Positions 1 through 11,317 of a stretch of 64,000 nucleotides of DNA are shown piece after piece (the stretch's first letter is position 1; every line of letters begins with the position of its first letter). A program made the translations under genes and the position numbers. The notes beneath the pieces were generated by a model. That model was not told where the DNA came from and made no database searches. It saw only the letters and a list, made by a program, of their open reading frames with translations. This DNA is from Lunularia cruciata (taxonomy: Eukaryota > Streptophyta > Marchantiopsida > Lunulariales > Lunulariaceae), in NCBI GenBank assembly GCA_948567375.1, contig OX419758.1, positions 48,499,473 through 48,563,472 on the forward strand, given 5' to 3'.

Positions 1-539
1 GGACACAACCAATGGCTACTTGTGAGAGTGGTCTACTTGGAGTCCATCCAAGTGAACGTGGTCTTCTTGGGTTACACCCTTGGTCTACTTGGGATGTAGC
101 TAGAGGATATATGGAGTTTATAGCCAGATCAAAGAGAGTTTTCCACACTAAGGTTGGGAACTCTAGAGGTTGGGAGCATGGCAATATTGCCCCAAGGGCC
201 CTATGTAGCAGTAAGTCAGTAAGTCTTCCACTCCTAGATTAGTTATAGAGGACATTTGGGAGCCAAATCTTGGACTCAATCTTACAAGAGGGGAAAGACT
301 AAAAGTTTGGAGGTTCTTGAGGAGCTAGATGAGTTGTTTTGTCTTTAGTATGAAGAATTTGGGTGCTCTAAAAGGACTTGGTATTTGGATTGCTTTTATT
401 AGTGATACACCAATTTTTTATATCCCTACAAATACAATGATATGGATAGAGCATTGATTTAGAGCTAGAGTAGAGACCTTTTTGAGGCTGATTTGGTGGA
501 GATTTCACATGGAGAGTATGCTTCAACTATAGTGACCTA

Positions 540-2720
540 GCCAAGAAGGATATAATGGTGACTACATAAATAGGCAGATGTGTGGAGATTATTGTCCTAT
601 CAACAATAGACTAGGGCTAATTAGTATGCCATGCTTACACCGGAGGAGATCTTTGATGCGATTGGGTACGCAAAGGTCTTCAATACTTTGGATCTTCAAA
701 TATGATATCATCAATTATCATCAAGGAAGAGTATAAGTCCAAGATAAAATTTTGGGCTATTGGTCCTAATGAAAAAGATGTATTATATCAATGGAGGTTC
801 TTACCATTTGGATTAAAGAATGCTCTTGTTGAGTTCCAGAGGATCATGGATCTTTGAGTAGGATATCATCAGTTATCAATCAAGGAGTATGATAAGTACA
901 AGATAAAATTTTGAGCTATTGGTCTTTATGGCAAGGATGTATTATATCAATGGAGGTTCTTACCATTTGGGTTAAAGAATGCTCTTGTTGAGTTCCAGAG
1001 GATCATGGATAGGATCCTAATAAGATTGGGTTTTGTTTAATTTTATATTGATGATATTTTGGTCTATAGTACTATTGTGGAGAAGCATGAGAGAAGTTTG
1101 TTGGAGACGTTTGAGAGATTGAGATCTCATGGACTCAAATTACATCTTGGGAAGGGTAGATTCTTCTAAGAGCGGTTGAGTATTTGGATCACACTATCTA
1201 CCTTGGAGAATTTGGTGTTCAACAAACCAAGGTGGAGGCTATTGCACGCATGTCTTGGCTTACAAATGTGAGTAGGGTGTGAGCATTCCTTGGGTTGAAA
1301 AACTTCTATTGCCGCTATATTAGAAGATTTAGTGTTATTGCTAAGACCTTGACAAAGCTGACCAAGCTTACATAGGAGTGGTGTCGGAGAGATGAGCAAG
1401 AGAGAACTTTTATAGAGCTCAAGGAGAGGTTGACATTTGCCCCTCTTCTTAGAAGACCAATCAAAGGATAACTATTCCATGCTCACTCTGATTGGAGTAC
1501 ATTGGAGCTTGGAGCATTGTTCATCCAACATGAGGATGAGGGGATGGAGTTTGTGGTGGCCTATGCTAGTCGTTCCAACAATTTAGCGGAAGCAAAATAT
1601 AGTTCATATGAGAGAGAGTGCTTAATAGCAATGTGGGCAATAGTATATTTCTGATGTTCCCTATTTGGTAACCCTTCATTCTCATCATTGATCATCAACC
1701 ATTGGAGTGATTGATGGAGTCCTCCAACAAGCTTTTAGGTATGCTTGTATGATGAACTCTAATTTTACATGCATATGCTTTCACAATTATTCACAAACCT
1801 GGAGTGGTGAACTATGATGTAGATGGGTTGAGTAGAAAACCCATGTCCTAGCCAACAAGATCAGACCAGAGCACATTGGTATGGTAAGATAGATAAAGAG
1901 ATGGTCCCAAGTTGGCATGCATCTACCTTTCCATGTATATTTTTTGAAGCTTTGGTGGTATCTCTCTTAATGCATACAAGAGGAGTTATTGAGGTCATAA
2001 ATTTAGAGGGTGGAGATATTGGTACAATTTATTGAGATATTCATGATGATATTTTAGTGATGGATTATCTTTGCATTGGTGTTGTGGGCGGCACAATTGG
2101 TGCCAAGGAGAAAGATCATGTTCTTCAGCAAGACATGTGGTTTAGATTGGAATGCATATACCTTCTTCATGTATGGGAGGATGGTAGAGTGTGAGTAGTA
2201 CTACTTCCATCTCAAAGACCACATTTGGTCTGTCATGCTCATGAAGAGCTAGGACATTTTGGAGTAAAGTGTACACATAGCTTACTCTAGAGTCATTATT
2301 GGTGGTACAATATGCAAACCAATGTATAGAAATTTGTTATGAGATGTGTGGTTTGTGACCAAGTTAGAGCATCATTTAATGCTCCTACACCACAATTACA
2401 CCCATTACCTATAATTTTGGGTTACCATTGGATTTTGGACTTTGTTAGACCTTTATTGTTGATGGTGAGACATCATCAATATGTTTTGGTTATGGTGGAG
2501 CACTTCTCCAAGTGGATTGAGTTGGTGGTACTTCCTAACAAGTCCAATGAAGGGACAACTTACTCATTCTTGGATTAGATTCTTAGTCATTTTGGTGCAC
2601 CAACTGAGGTTTTGATTGATCAAGGTACAGAGTTCTTGGAGGAGTTTTAGGTCTTGTGTGATAAGGCCTTGATTGATCATCATACCACCTCTTGAGATCA
2701 CCTTAAGATAGATGGCTTAG
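540..2720 (+). pseudogene. Reverse transcriptase, RNase H and integrase region of copy A (fossil)
   Basis: Fragments in several frames match copy B: the RT stretch around a conserved FLPFGLKNA block near 800-1000, an RNase H stretch with a DHQP-type block near 1690, and an integrase with a CVVCDQV zinc-binding segment near 2345 and the VMVEHFSKWIE core block near 2490. The order RT, RNase H, integrase is that of Ty3/gypsy pol. The region has many breaks and is not a working gene. Confidence 0.75.
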
Positions 2721-3364
2721 CAAAGAGAGTGGTTCAGATGGTGAAGAGAGGATTGTATGAGTATGTGTTTGTACAGAGGCCACTTGGGAGATTAGGATCT
2801 CCAATTACCTTGGTTGGCCATGGGCTATCAGTTCAGCCAGAAAATCTCCTTAGAATCCTTCTCTCCTTACTTTCTACTTTATGGACCAGATCCAAATTTA
2901 CCTACAGCCATTTGTCAAGATGTTATTATAGTTTTGGACTTGGATGATCTAGATGTATGGATGAGCACACGTTCTCAACAAGCAAAGATCTTTTGGAGAA
3001 TGATGTTGATGGCCTTTGAGAACTTGATGATTGCTCAACGGCCTTTGAGAAATTGATTGATTGCTCAACATAAGGATACCTTACATTATGCTACTATTTG
3101 AGGAGGAGGTTATAGACCCTCAATCCGTTGATTTCATCCAAGTGACTATGTATATCTACAACAAACAACACCGACAACACTTGATGTTACTATAGGCCAC
3201 ACTATCTTGAGAGTGTGTGAGGTTTTGCCTTTTAAAGTCCTCATGTTGGAAGGACATGTGGTGTATTTTGGAAGGATCACGTGCACAACTTTGTGCCATG
3301 CCGCCTCCCAAACATTGATGCCACTATGAACCCAAGCTTGGCACTTGTACGTACAAGCTTACAA

Positions 3365-3510
3365 TGTATGTTATGCGGCTCTTTTGGTGGAATTGCTATT
3401 ATGTTAGCGTGTAATAGTTGTTTGAGAGGATGGAATATGACATGTTTTACTCCTCCTCTCATGGTGGTTCTTCAAGGATAGTGGTAGTTATATATCTTCA
3501 ACACCTCTAG
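3365..3510 (+). pseudogene. PHD-finger remnant at the end of copy A pol (fossil)
   Basis: After the integrase C-terminal part, the reading passes LPNIDATMNPSLALV and then a segment beginning CMLCGS and holding CNSCLRGW. It aligns with the well-kept C4HC3 PHD finger of copy B (14034-14180). Its presence here too shows the finger belongs to the family and is not a chance capture in one copy. Confidence 0.7.
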
Positions 3511-3678
3511 CTAGTTCAACCTTTATATGGTATAAATTGCAAATAGGCAACTAAAAATGGGGCTCAATAGCACCCAACCTCTTGAACTTTACACACCATA
3601 GGGTATAATATATACTTAGAGTAGATGACTATCTAGAGTTAGAGGGACCTAACCACCAACTAGGGGGGGAGAGAGAAT

Positions 3679-4308
3679 TGTGACACTTTATTTTTCATGT
3701 ATGACTTATTATGTGTGAGTTGTGCTACTATAGTGTATGATGTTGTATAGCAATGTATATATGCATGGCAATTGTCATGACATTTGTAGTGCCGAGGCTA
3801 GTTTGCTTGGACGTTGGAGTGGTAGTGTTAGTTGTCGTAGGTATTTTAGTAGTTACACATGGACTACTTGTTTGCTATCCAATTTCATGTTACGGCTATT
3901 GACCACATGGTGGGACACACCGTCACTTGCACCATTTGCACGGTTGGATGTGCCATCAGCGATACCATTAGTGCTGGAGACCTAGGTCAAGCAAAGGAAT
4001 ATACCTTCAAAGTGTAGCTCTAGAGAGCTCACTTCTTTAATGTTGAGCCTTCAAGTTAATGGCTATGGTGGATAGAGGCCGATGAGTGTCACCTAGAGTC
4101 TTTTAGCTAGAGTGTGCGTGATTTGATTGTAATCAATGCACAATTGTTGGCAGATTGTTGAGTGAAGGATTAAGTACCTATTTGATTTGAGTGTGAATCG
4201 AGTTCAAAAAGAATTGATTATTATAGCACTTTAGAGTTCATGAATGACTTATGTGTAGTTATGCTTGTATAATGTATGATGTTGGCAGCAATGTATATAC
4301 ACACAAAA
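3679..4308 (+). repeat. 3' LTR of copy A with a ~100-bp unit at both ends
   Basis: The LTR begins just after a purine tract (taggggggagagagaa). A unit starting TGTGACACTTT (3679-3770) precedes the LTR core (about 3771-4221). A second, diverged copy of the unit (4222-4308) follows. Copies B and C show the same unit-core-unit arrangement. The outer end, GTATATACACAC, corresponds to ATACGCACGACA in copy B. Confidence 0.75.
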
Positions 4309-4309
4309 A

Positions 4310-4800
4310 ATATCCTTCTCTATTAAATTAAATCTTGCCATCAATACATGGTCTTTGAGCTAAAAAAAATAAAGTCTTGTTCAACTATACCAATATATCA
4401 AGAAAACCTCTTAATGGCAAACACATAGGATATTTAAATTTTTCACTTTTATTGGGCCATTTCACTTCTTTGTTCATAATACTAATAATTGCAGTCATAA
4501 CTTGCTGAGTGAACTTCATTTTAGATCCTATACTAATACATAAGTTTAGTTTAAACCTCTCCTTACAGTTGCTCCATTACCATCATGCCCAAACCTATCT
4601 AGAGCCAATGCTACTTCTCCAAATAGGAAGAAATATTTGAATACAAATTCAGAACTAAGATGACATTGAATCCTATCTGGGAAGTACCATGCTTCTTCAG
4701 CAAATTTCCACCATCTTGTTAACAAATGCACAGGCTCTTCTTCCTCATCGTAGCTCCAATCGTCATTCCACTCATTCTACTCAACCAACTCCGCAAAATG
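4310..4800 (-). pseudogene. PIF/Harbinger-type transposase fragment
   Basis: On the minus strand, one open stretch (about 4800-4550) reads an acidic N-terminal segment, then LLTRWWKFAEEAWYF, then FLFGEVALALDRFGHDGNGA. The last block resembles the ALERFG-NGNGASV region of PIF/Harbinger (DDE_Tnp_4) transposases. Further downstream, in another frame (about 4520-4400), MTAIISIMNKEVKWPNKSEK resembles the 'I..EVKWP' segment that normally follows. The catalytic DDE region is not present, so this is the N-terminal half only, interrupted by stops and at least one frameshift. Copy A ends immediately to the left, so that gypsy insertion may have cut the element. The assignment rests on recalled family patterns. 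Confidence 0.5.
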
Positions 4801-5159
4801 GGACTCCTACTCGTGAATCAGTAAGATTTAAATATACTTTGCAATTCCTTGTCAAGCAAGATGAGACTGCTTGTGCACAGGATTGTGCTATGTAGAGTGT
4901 GAGCCCTCTAGACAATTTCCCCATGTCAATGGTTTAGAGAAAGGTGATGTGTTCTGGTTTACATACATGGTTTGTGTGCTACTAATCTCTCTTTGCTCTG
5001 GAAGAAAGGTGCTTCCCCGAACTAGTCTACAAAGGACAAAGGAAAGGCTATTAATCTCTCAATGGGCTCGTCTATAGGGGGTTCTAGGTACCCGTTATAT
5101 ACAGAGGAAGGTACTACTAATCCCGTGGGCTTTGATCAGAAATCAGGAAATTTAGAGGA
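4801..5159. other. No recognisable gene
   Basis: Two short open stretches here match nothing I recognise. Nothing else stands out. Confidence 0.4.
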
Positions 5160-5330
5160 GAGCGTACGCTTCTCGTCGTGAGCTTTTGGTCGTGAGAAGA
5201 ACTGAGAATATGACTCGATGATTCTCTCTATGAGAACGACTACAACAACTACGGAGGGAGGTAAGCTTCTCGTCGTGAGAGGAAACCACGAGGATGCGAC
5301 TATGTGATTCTCGACGAGAACTAATTTGTG
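5160..5330. repeat. Pair of ~70-bp repeats with CG-containing palindromes
   Basis: Two related blocks (about 5168-5241 and 5262-5325) both start with gcttctcgtcgtgag, contain a gactNNgtgattct-like middle, and end in (ga)gaac. The core tctcgtcgtgaga is nearly self-complementary and recurs in both orientations (ttctcgtcgtgag, gattctcgacgagaa). The block is richer in CG dinucleotides than the retroelement DNA around it. Confidence 0.45.
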
Positions 5331-5429
5331 TCTCTCTGTGGACGAAGCTTGTTTGCATTATGTGACTTGTTTGCGTAGGATTAATGTTTTCAAATTTCGA
5401 ATTCTAGATTGCAATTAAGTGTTACGGAT

Positions 5430-6460
5430 ACCTATAACATCCCATCCCCGTAAAATAATATATATGGGTCATTCAAAACATGACCGGTAAATATTTTATA
5501 GTTACTTGTACTCTACCCGTAACTTTTTCATAATCAAAAGTTTTATATTCAAAATTTTTTTTAATCAAAATTTGTATGGGTGCCGGTAGATGTTTTAGAC
5601 GGATTCCTACGGTACCTCGTAAACACTAAAACTCAACCCCGTAGTATTTCCAGGAGTATTATTGCATGGTCGCCGAAATCGAGAACTTTTATCGGCTACC
5701 CGGGCAAGGAAATACCCCGTCTGCCGGCAAGATCGAGAGTCGGGGTCGGGGGCAATGCATGATCTGACAAAGATAGAAAGAACCGCGTAGTATATATAAC
5801 AAGAAGGATGGGAAGATCCCATCAACCGCACAAAGAGAAGACAAGAAGAATAGAGGTAAAATAAAGAGAGAAAGGCGAACAGAAGAAGATGGGAAGACCC
5901 CATCAAGAGAATGGGGCTAGGTTCCAGTAGTGTTCGATAGGATAGGAGAAATTAGCCCGACTGCACCTAAGATATAGGAGTCCCACGGTATAAAGGCGAG
6001 ACAAAAGGACGGAGAATGGGGGTTAGGTTCCAATAGTTACTGATAGGAAAAATTTACCCTACCGCCGCGCTAAGATACATAGGTTCCTAAAACCAGAAAG
6101 TCTATAATCATCCGAAAAAACATTGCATAGAAGTAAAAGAGAGCCACCCCCAATGGTATTAAGAACAAAAATCTACCCTTCAGAAGAAGAACGGAAAGAT
6201 CCCCATCAAACCTGCACATGGAGAAAGAGAAGCGACCGCGTAGAACACACGAAGGATGGAAGACCCCATCAAGCAAGCCGCACAAGAAGAGACACAAGAG
6301 GTAAATTGTCGCTAACCCCAAGAATATCGATACGAGAAAACAAAAGAGGTAAAATGGGGCTAGGCCCATTTTATCGATATGAGAAAAGAAACAAGTCAAA
6401 TCCGCACAAGGAAAAGACCCTACGAAAGATGGGGCTAAGCCCCAACAGTCTCAGTAAAGA
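5430..6460. repeat. Repeat-rich, CG-containing DNA, possible old LTR
   Basis: The stretch opens with ataacatcccatccccgtaa, which resembles the start of many plant LTRs. It then carries several diverged copies of a module built around gatgggaagacccca(tcaa), cacaagaagagacaagagg(taaa) and atggggctagg (near 5805-5850, 5885-5920, 6005-6030, 6245-6310 and 6335-6370). Overlapping open stretches on both strands follow these repeats and do not look like genes. Confidence 0.4.
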
Positions 6461-6722
6461 AGAATCTGCACTACAGCACACAAAGCGGGGATTACCATGC
6501 GAGGAATCTGTGATTGGGCCGTTGTGGGGTAGACAAAGAGTGTTGCTCTGATCTGTTCTTTCCACGAAGGACAGGTGACTGGAGCGTCACGATCAGATTC
6601 CACACTGTGATATATGAAATTTTTGATCTTCAAAACTCACACTACAGGAGAAGCGGACGAAGCTGTGAGATCTGAAGGTTGAAGGTTGAAGGTCCCGCAG
6701 AGAGTCTGCTTGTCGTGGTGAT

Positions 6723-6730
6723 TATATATT
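6723..6730 (+). promoter_or_regulatory. Possible TATA box of the DUF538 gene
   Basis: The string tatatatt lies about 120 bp upstream of the DUF538 start codon, a plausible distance for a promoter with a short leader. No transcript evidence is available. Confidence 0.3.
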
Positions 6731-6848
6731 TGGTCACGGAAAGGATTTGATTATCGCGGTGAGTTGGAGAGAAAGAGAGGAATAAATCGGCAGGAGAGGC
6801 AGACAGACAGATCCAGAAACTGAGGAGGTTGAGAAGACGGTTGAAGCC

Positions 6849-7409
6849 ATGGCGAGGGGGATGATGATGGTGATAATTGCAGCGGTGGTTGCAGTAGTGC
6901 TTGCTGGGGGAGCAATTGTGGAGGCCACTGTGGCCGAGATATTGAAGGACAATGGACTGCCGGCAGGTCTGCTGCCTGCGACAGTGAAGAGCTACACGTT
7001 GAGTGAGAACGGGAAATTTCAGGTGAAATTGATGTCCGAGTGTTATGCCAAGATCCAAGAGGATGTTTATTATGCGGAAACTATCACAGGGGAGCTGACC
7101 TATGGCAAGATCAAAAACCTAAATGGTATCCAGGCTCTCGAAGGCTGGTTTTGGCTCAAAGTGACTGGAATTGTGGCCAGCTCCGACTCGATTTCGTTCC
7201 AAGTCGGTATTGTCTCCAAGTCCCTCGACATTAATCTCTTCAGTGAACCTCCTCAATGCAAACGCAAGGCCACCGGCATGAGCTTCTCCGACTGGATGTC
7301 CCAGGTGCGCATACAGCTTTTGCTGTCTAATGCTCACTGTGATGGTAACCATTCATCGTTTGCATTGGATTTATATGTAAATAAACTGACCGCTGAATTA
7401 GCTCACTAA
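6849..7409 (+). CDS. DUF538 family secreted protein
   Basis: The 186-residue protein opens with a clear signal peptide (MARGMMMVIIAAVVAVVLAGG, cut near residue 26). It then carries a full plant DUF538 domain: ILKDNGLPAGLLPATVKSY at about residues 32-50, the ITGELTYGKIKNL block near 75-90, WFWLKVTGI near 100, and the closing SEPPQCKRKA near 132-140. DUF538 proteins are small plant-specific proteins; the Arabidopsis member SVB affects trichome size, but the molecular role is poorly defined. The start codon sits in gaagccATGG, a good plant context, and is followed directly by the signal peptide. After the domain the frame runs on for about 45 residues. A CAG|GTGCGC site at 7304/7305, right after SDWMSQ, could be a splice donor, so the last ~35 residues may be intron read-through. 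It converges with the carrier gene at 9311-11317. Confidence 0.88.
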   Translation: MARGMMMVIIAAVVAVVLAGGAIVEATVAEILKDNGLPAGLLPATVKSYTLSENGKFQVKLMSECYAKIQEDVYYAETITGELTYGKIKNLNGIQALEGWFWLKVTGIVASSDSISFQVGIVSKSLDINLFSEPPQCKRKATGMSFSDWMSQVRIQLLLSNAHCDGNHSSFALDLYVNKLTAELAH

Positions 7410-9310
7410 GATCAAAGGTGAACGTGATGAGCACTCCTAACTGTATCGGCGGTCCGGCAGTTGTGTCTCTGGATTTGAACCTCCTGTGTAGTTTGTCCAA
7501 GCAAATCTATGTCAGGAGACCCGCTCTTGCTGGCACTGGTGGACAATCTATCTACAAGCTATATTCTCCCCTGAGAAGCGCGCGATGTTGACACTTTACG
7601 TTTCATCTCGTGTCGAAGAAGTTGCTTTCTTATCTGTCCCTACATGGTGTTCACTAGCAGCAATCGTAGCTACTGATCATATAGATAGTCCTTCCTCATC
7701 GTGTGTATGACGAGAAAAACGTGTACATAGTTTTTTATTTGCCTGTCATTTGTTTTGCTAGGCTTTAAATGGAGACCTAAAAGTCAACGTGGCAAGCACC
7801 GTGGAGGAAAGTCTGCCCCGCAAGATGTTGCAGTAAGGTAAAATTTTGTGCGCTCTGTGTTCTGCAGCCGTCACAGGTCGTAAACGATTGTTTCCGCTGC
7901 TGCATCTCACCCTCTTTTATCTAGCAATTATAGATATTAGCACCTAGAAGTAGTAGCACCTATATGCCTGGGGATGGAGCAATTTCAAATTCTAATAGAC
8001 ATTTCTGTGCAGAACTTCATTTACATGATTCAAGGGAGGAAATGGTAAAGCTAGTATGACGATGAATTTATGATGATATGAATTCGATTGATAATCACAT
8101 GTGGATGCTTGTACCAAAGACTGTCAACAGGATACCACTCATCAGAGCCGGTCAACTTGAGGACATTCTACTAGATGATAATGGTGGATGCGTCCGAAGA
8201 CGGAGGGGTCGCAGAAAACTAGCTGCGCCTTAGTATTTCGTCACCTTTGAAGATTAGTACAAACAAAAATTTATTCATTTATATAAAAGTATCATTTGTG
8301 TTTTCACCCTGACTCACTTGTCTATGTGGTAGCTGACCTGGGACTATATTTTACAAACTGTTTGAATGAATTGAAGGTTCAGTGAAGGTTCAATTGAGTA
8401 TTACCGTTATAAATCGAATAGTTGCAGTAGGACAGTATGGAGGTTCAGTATGTTTCAGTGTTCAGGTTCATTTCCTTTGTTGACAAGTTGTCGGACATAT
8501 CCATGGTCAGCCGGCTTAATGTTGGATCAGACTGTATCGCACGCAATTGAATTTGTCCGCACTACGTCGTAATTTGCACTCTGACGTACCGTATGCTCTA
8601 CGATTTATAAGGTGTGTTTGATGTACTGATAACATTGGATTATGTCTGGCAGATCGAGTGCTTTGTTTCCATAAAGCAATCCCTTCATGCAATCCCTTCT
8701 TGCATGAAAGGAATAAAAATGGTTTACTTTCTTTACCTTCCGTCAGTTCGGATCCAGGGCAAATTAATTTTCCATTTTTTCGACAAGTGATGATTGTCGT
8801 AGTGAATTATATTGTCCACTTCACATCGTCAACTTTTGGCGGAATAGCTTCACTTTTTTTCTCCGAGAATTCCAGGGTTGCTTGTGTTGGATGCAAATGT
8901 CATCCAACAATATCATCCAACGCCGTACGTCTGTTCTGCATGCATTGCAAGTAAGTACGAAGGAAGTCTCTTCTCTCCTATATCCAGATATGTTTTTGTT
9001 TTGCGGCTCGGAAAATCCCCTAGCGTTTACACGTGAATGTCAATTGAAAATCGGTGGACGAAGATCTTTCTGACGGTCCAAACGCCTCACTGCTTAAATT
9101 TTAAACAGAGTAATCAATTGTAATGTGACTAAAACCGGTTTGGCTAAATTAACTCCTCATTCACGATTTCGCTTACAGTTTCTAAGCACTCCGACTTTGT
9201 GAGTGCGCTGTGGTGAACAAGCAGCTGAGTAAGGTCTCCAGGAACGTTTATCTACCTCAAAAAATGGTCGTGAGATATATAATTTATTGTACAAAGGAAA
9301 AGGGTTGTTT
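7410..9310. other. Intergenic DNA between two convergent genes, with exon-like pieces
   Basis: This stretch lies between the 3' ends of the DUF538 and carrier genes. It holds a 54-residue open frame (7427-7591), a segment bounded by tttgttttgctag and taag|gtaaaa (about 7763-7840) that reads FKWRPKSQRGKHRGGKSAPQ, and a 44-residue frame (8099-8233) ending in a basic tail (VRRRRGRRKLAAP). None matches a family I know. They may be the 3' part of the DUF538 transcript, remains of another gene, or chance. The remainder up to 9310 shows no gene. Confidence 0.3.
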
Positions 9311-11317
9311 TCACCACATTCGGTTGAACCTTTTCATCAATTGATCGTATGTTGTAAACATGATCGTGGCTGATGGAGCTACCCATAAAACTCTCGATGA
9401 CATACCCTTTGTGAAACCCCTTGCACCTTCCTTCTTGAATATCTGTCGTGCAGCGTCGAGGGTTCCGTTATACTGAGTGGTACTGTTCACATTGCTTTTA
9501 CCTTGCACCTGTAATCTCGTCTTTACAATATCCTGCCCATCCACAAGCAAACAAGAGTTCAAGAGTTCGTACCATACTTCAAGTGCCAGAATACTTACAA
9601 TTGTGAAACAAAGAAGCTGCTACGAATTAAAACATTCAAAACAGACGGATACAATGAAGAAGAATCGATAGCTCACCGCCGGATTTGTGAGAGCTGCAGC
9701 AACGGAGGAACTGAAAAAGGCACTCCCAAGTTCATATTGCACTGCTAATTTCTCCACAGATTCAGCCTCTGAGAATTTGACAGCAAATCTTTTGCAGCTC
9801 TCCCAGAGGGGCAAGTAGATTGCATTATATGGTCCCCAAACCATCTGAGCCAGTAAAAATCCTCTGTACATGGCAGCTATACCTTCCTGCTGATAGATAG
9901 TTCGGACTGCGTGTAAAGAACCCTGCAAGAAAACAACTCTGATATTCAGACCGCTTCCCACGCCTCAGATTGATATCTGTACCATTTTCCTACAATGCTG
10001 TCTGACGCTGGACTCGTGCTAATATAAAGTGCTATTTTAACCTACCATTTCCGAGATGAATTACGGTAGGTCAAATTTATTATCAAGTCTAAGGTATCGA
10101 TTAGCTCCGATCCGATATTCATGTGGAGGGGTAATTTATCTCATGGAACGAGATAAACTCAATAATTTCACTAAAGAGTCGCAATGTTCACAGCGTTCAA
10201 TCACTTCAGTTCAGATGTGTACAGTTTCTTTTAGAGGTTGGAAAGAAAGGGATGACAATCTACCGTGTAAGCGCCCTCTCGCCCTGCAGTTTGTACCATT
10301 TGACGTTGTCTAATCACTTCCGTAGGCACAGTAACGGTCGATTGCACCAATGTTGCCAATACTCCTCCGCAAAAATGCACGAGGGGATTATCCTCACCAC
10401 CTGATTTTCAGAACTCACATTGGGTTTTAGTACCGCTGACTGAAAGTTTAGAGGGGATAAACTACTGATTCCCATATTCGAGTAACAACCAAAACTACAA
10501 GCTTTCAGGAGTGTCAAGCATCCATCAGCAGACGACTAATTTTCCACTTCGCCTTTTCATCTGCATGACAGGTGAGACAGGGAGTGCGGAAAGAGCCGCT
10601 TCATTCATTGAGCACTCTAATTCATATACAACTTCTGAAAATAGACTTTCTGCAATACACACCAGGTAATATTCTTTTCGAAGTTTGATACGTAGCCATG
10701 TAAAGAGCTTGAGCAGGTGCTATTTGGCCGACGGTTGCATATCCTTTGTACAAAGTCCGCCAACCTTCTTTGGCAGATATTCTCTGTATAGCATCTAAAG
10801 GACCACGATACATGTAAAGCGAAGCGGTTCCTCCACTTCCAGCTGCTGCCCCACCTTGAACCTGATCCATCCATTCATCCATTAGTAATAATACTGCAAT
10901 CTGTTGAGTTTACTGAATATACCCTAGAATCCATATTCTATCTTCAGTAAACGTTTGAAACACTTCCTACTCTATCCAGTTCCTCGCTCTGATCACAGAG
11001 TCGACCAGCTCTAAGACTTAAGTGCTAAAATGTGATTGCAAGCATTTCATGAATGTGCTGGAGGAGAACAAGTGATGCAATCTAGTTTCGGCCCATGGAA
11101 GACTTAATATTAAGGAGCATACAAGGAAACAAGCTTTTGTCGTTTCGACTAAGAGACTGAACACGAGGAATACCTGAATACGGGATTTCACCGTCATCAT
11201 TGGATACATAACAGCATCCGCCAGCATCCCAGCCATCCCACCTGCTAGAATCTGTTTCCCGAATAGGTTGCTAGCAGTTTTCACTCGTTCATCGGCTACT
11301 GGCACTTCAAAATCCAT
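9311..11317 (-). CDS. Mitochondrial carrier family (SLC25) protein, five exons
   Basis: Five exons join in phase with GT-AG introns: 11174-11317, 10663-10861, 10264-10400, 9677-9922 and 9311-9532. They give 315 residues, the normal size of a mitochondrial carrier. The protein has the threefold Mito_carr structure of six membrane helices in the inner mitochondrial membrane. The signature motifs are PMMTVKSR (repeat 1), PTEVIRQR (repeat 2) and PADIVKTR (repeat 3). Exons 2 and 3 split a glycine codon; the other junctions fall between codons. Repeat 1 has methionine where the motif normally has Asp or Glu. The general pattern (SVTVPT in repeat 2, KGMSSR and APSATIMFTTYD near the end) recalls SLC25A44-like carriers, but the substrate cannot be read from the sequence. 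The start at 11317 sits just after ggcctcag, so an upstream 5' UTR exon is possible. It is on the opposite strand to the DUF538 gene and converges with it. Confidence 0.9.

Larger units (their letters stand above)
1..4308 (+). mobile_element. Ty3/gypsy element with C-terminal PHD finger, copy A, 3' part
   Basis: This is the downstream part of a gypsy element whose 5' portion lies before the window. In order it shows the linker that follows the methyltransferase domain in copies B and C (about 1-470), reverse transcriptase (about 540-1200), RNase H (about 1430-1860), integrase zinc-binding and core regions (about 2200-2720), an integrase C-terminal part, a PHD finger and a 3' LTR. It aligns by eye along its length with copy B (13207-23065, minus) and copy C (35968-45079, plus). 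It is broken in many places and looks the most decayed of the three copies. Whether its missing 5' part held the methyltransferase cannot be seen, but the start of the window matches sequence just after that domain in copy C. Confidence 0.85.

Noticed and set aside
5580-6640. Several overlapping open frames upstream of DUF538
   Set aside because: They follow repeated modules, occur on both strands and contain no recognisable domain.
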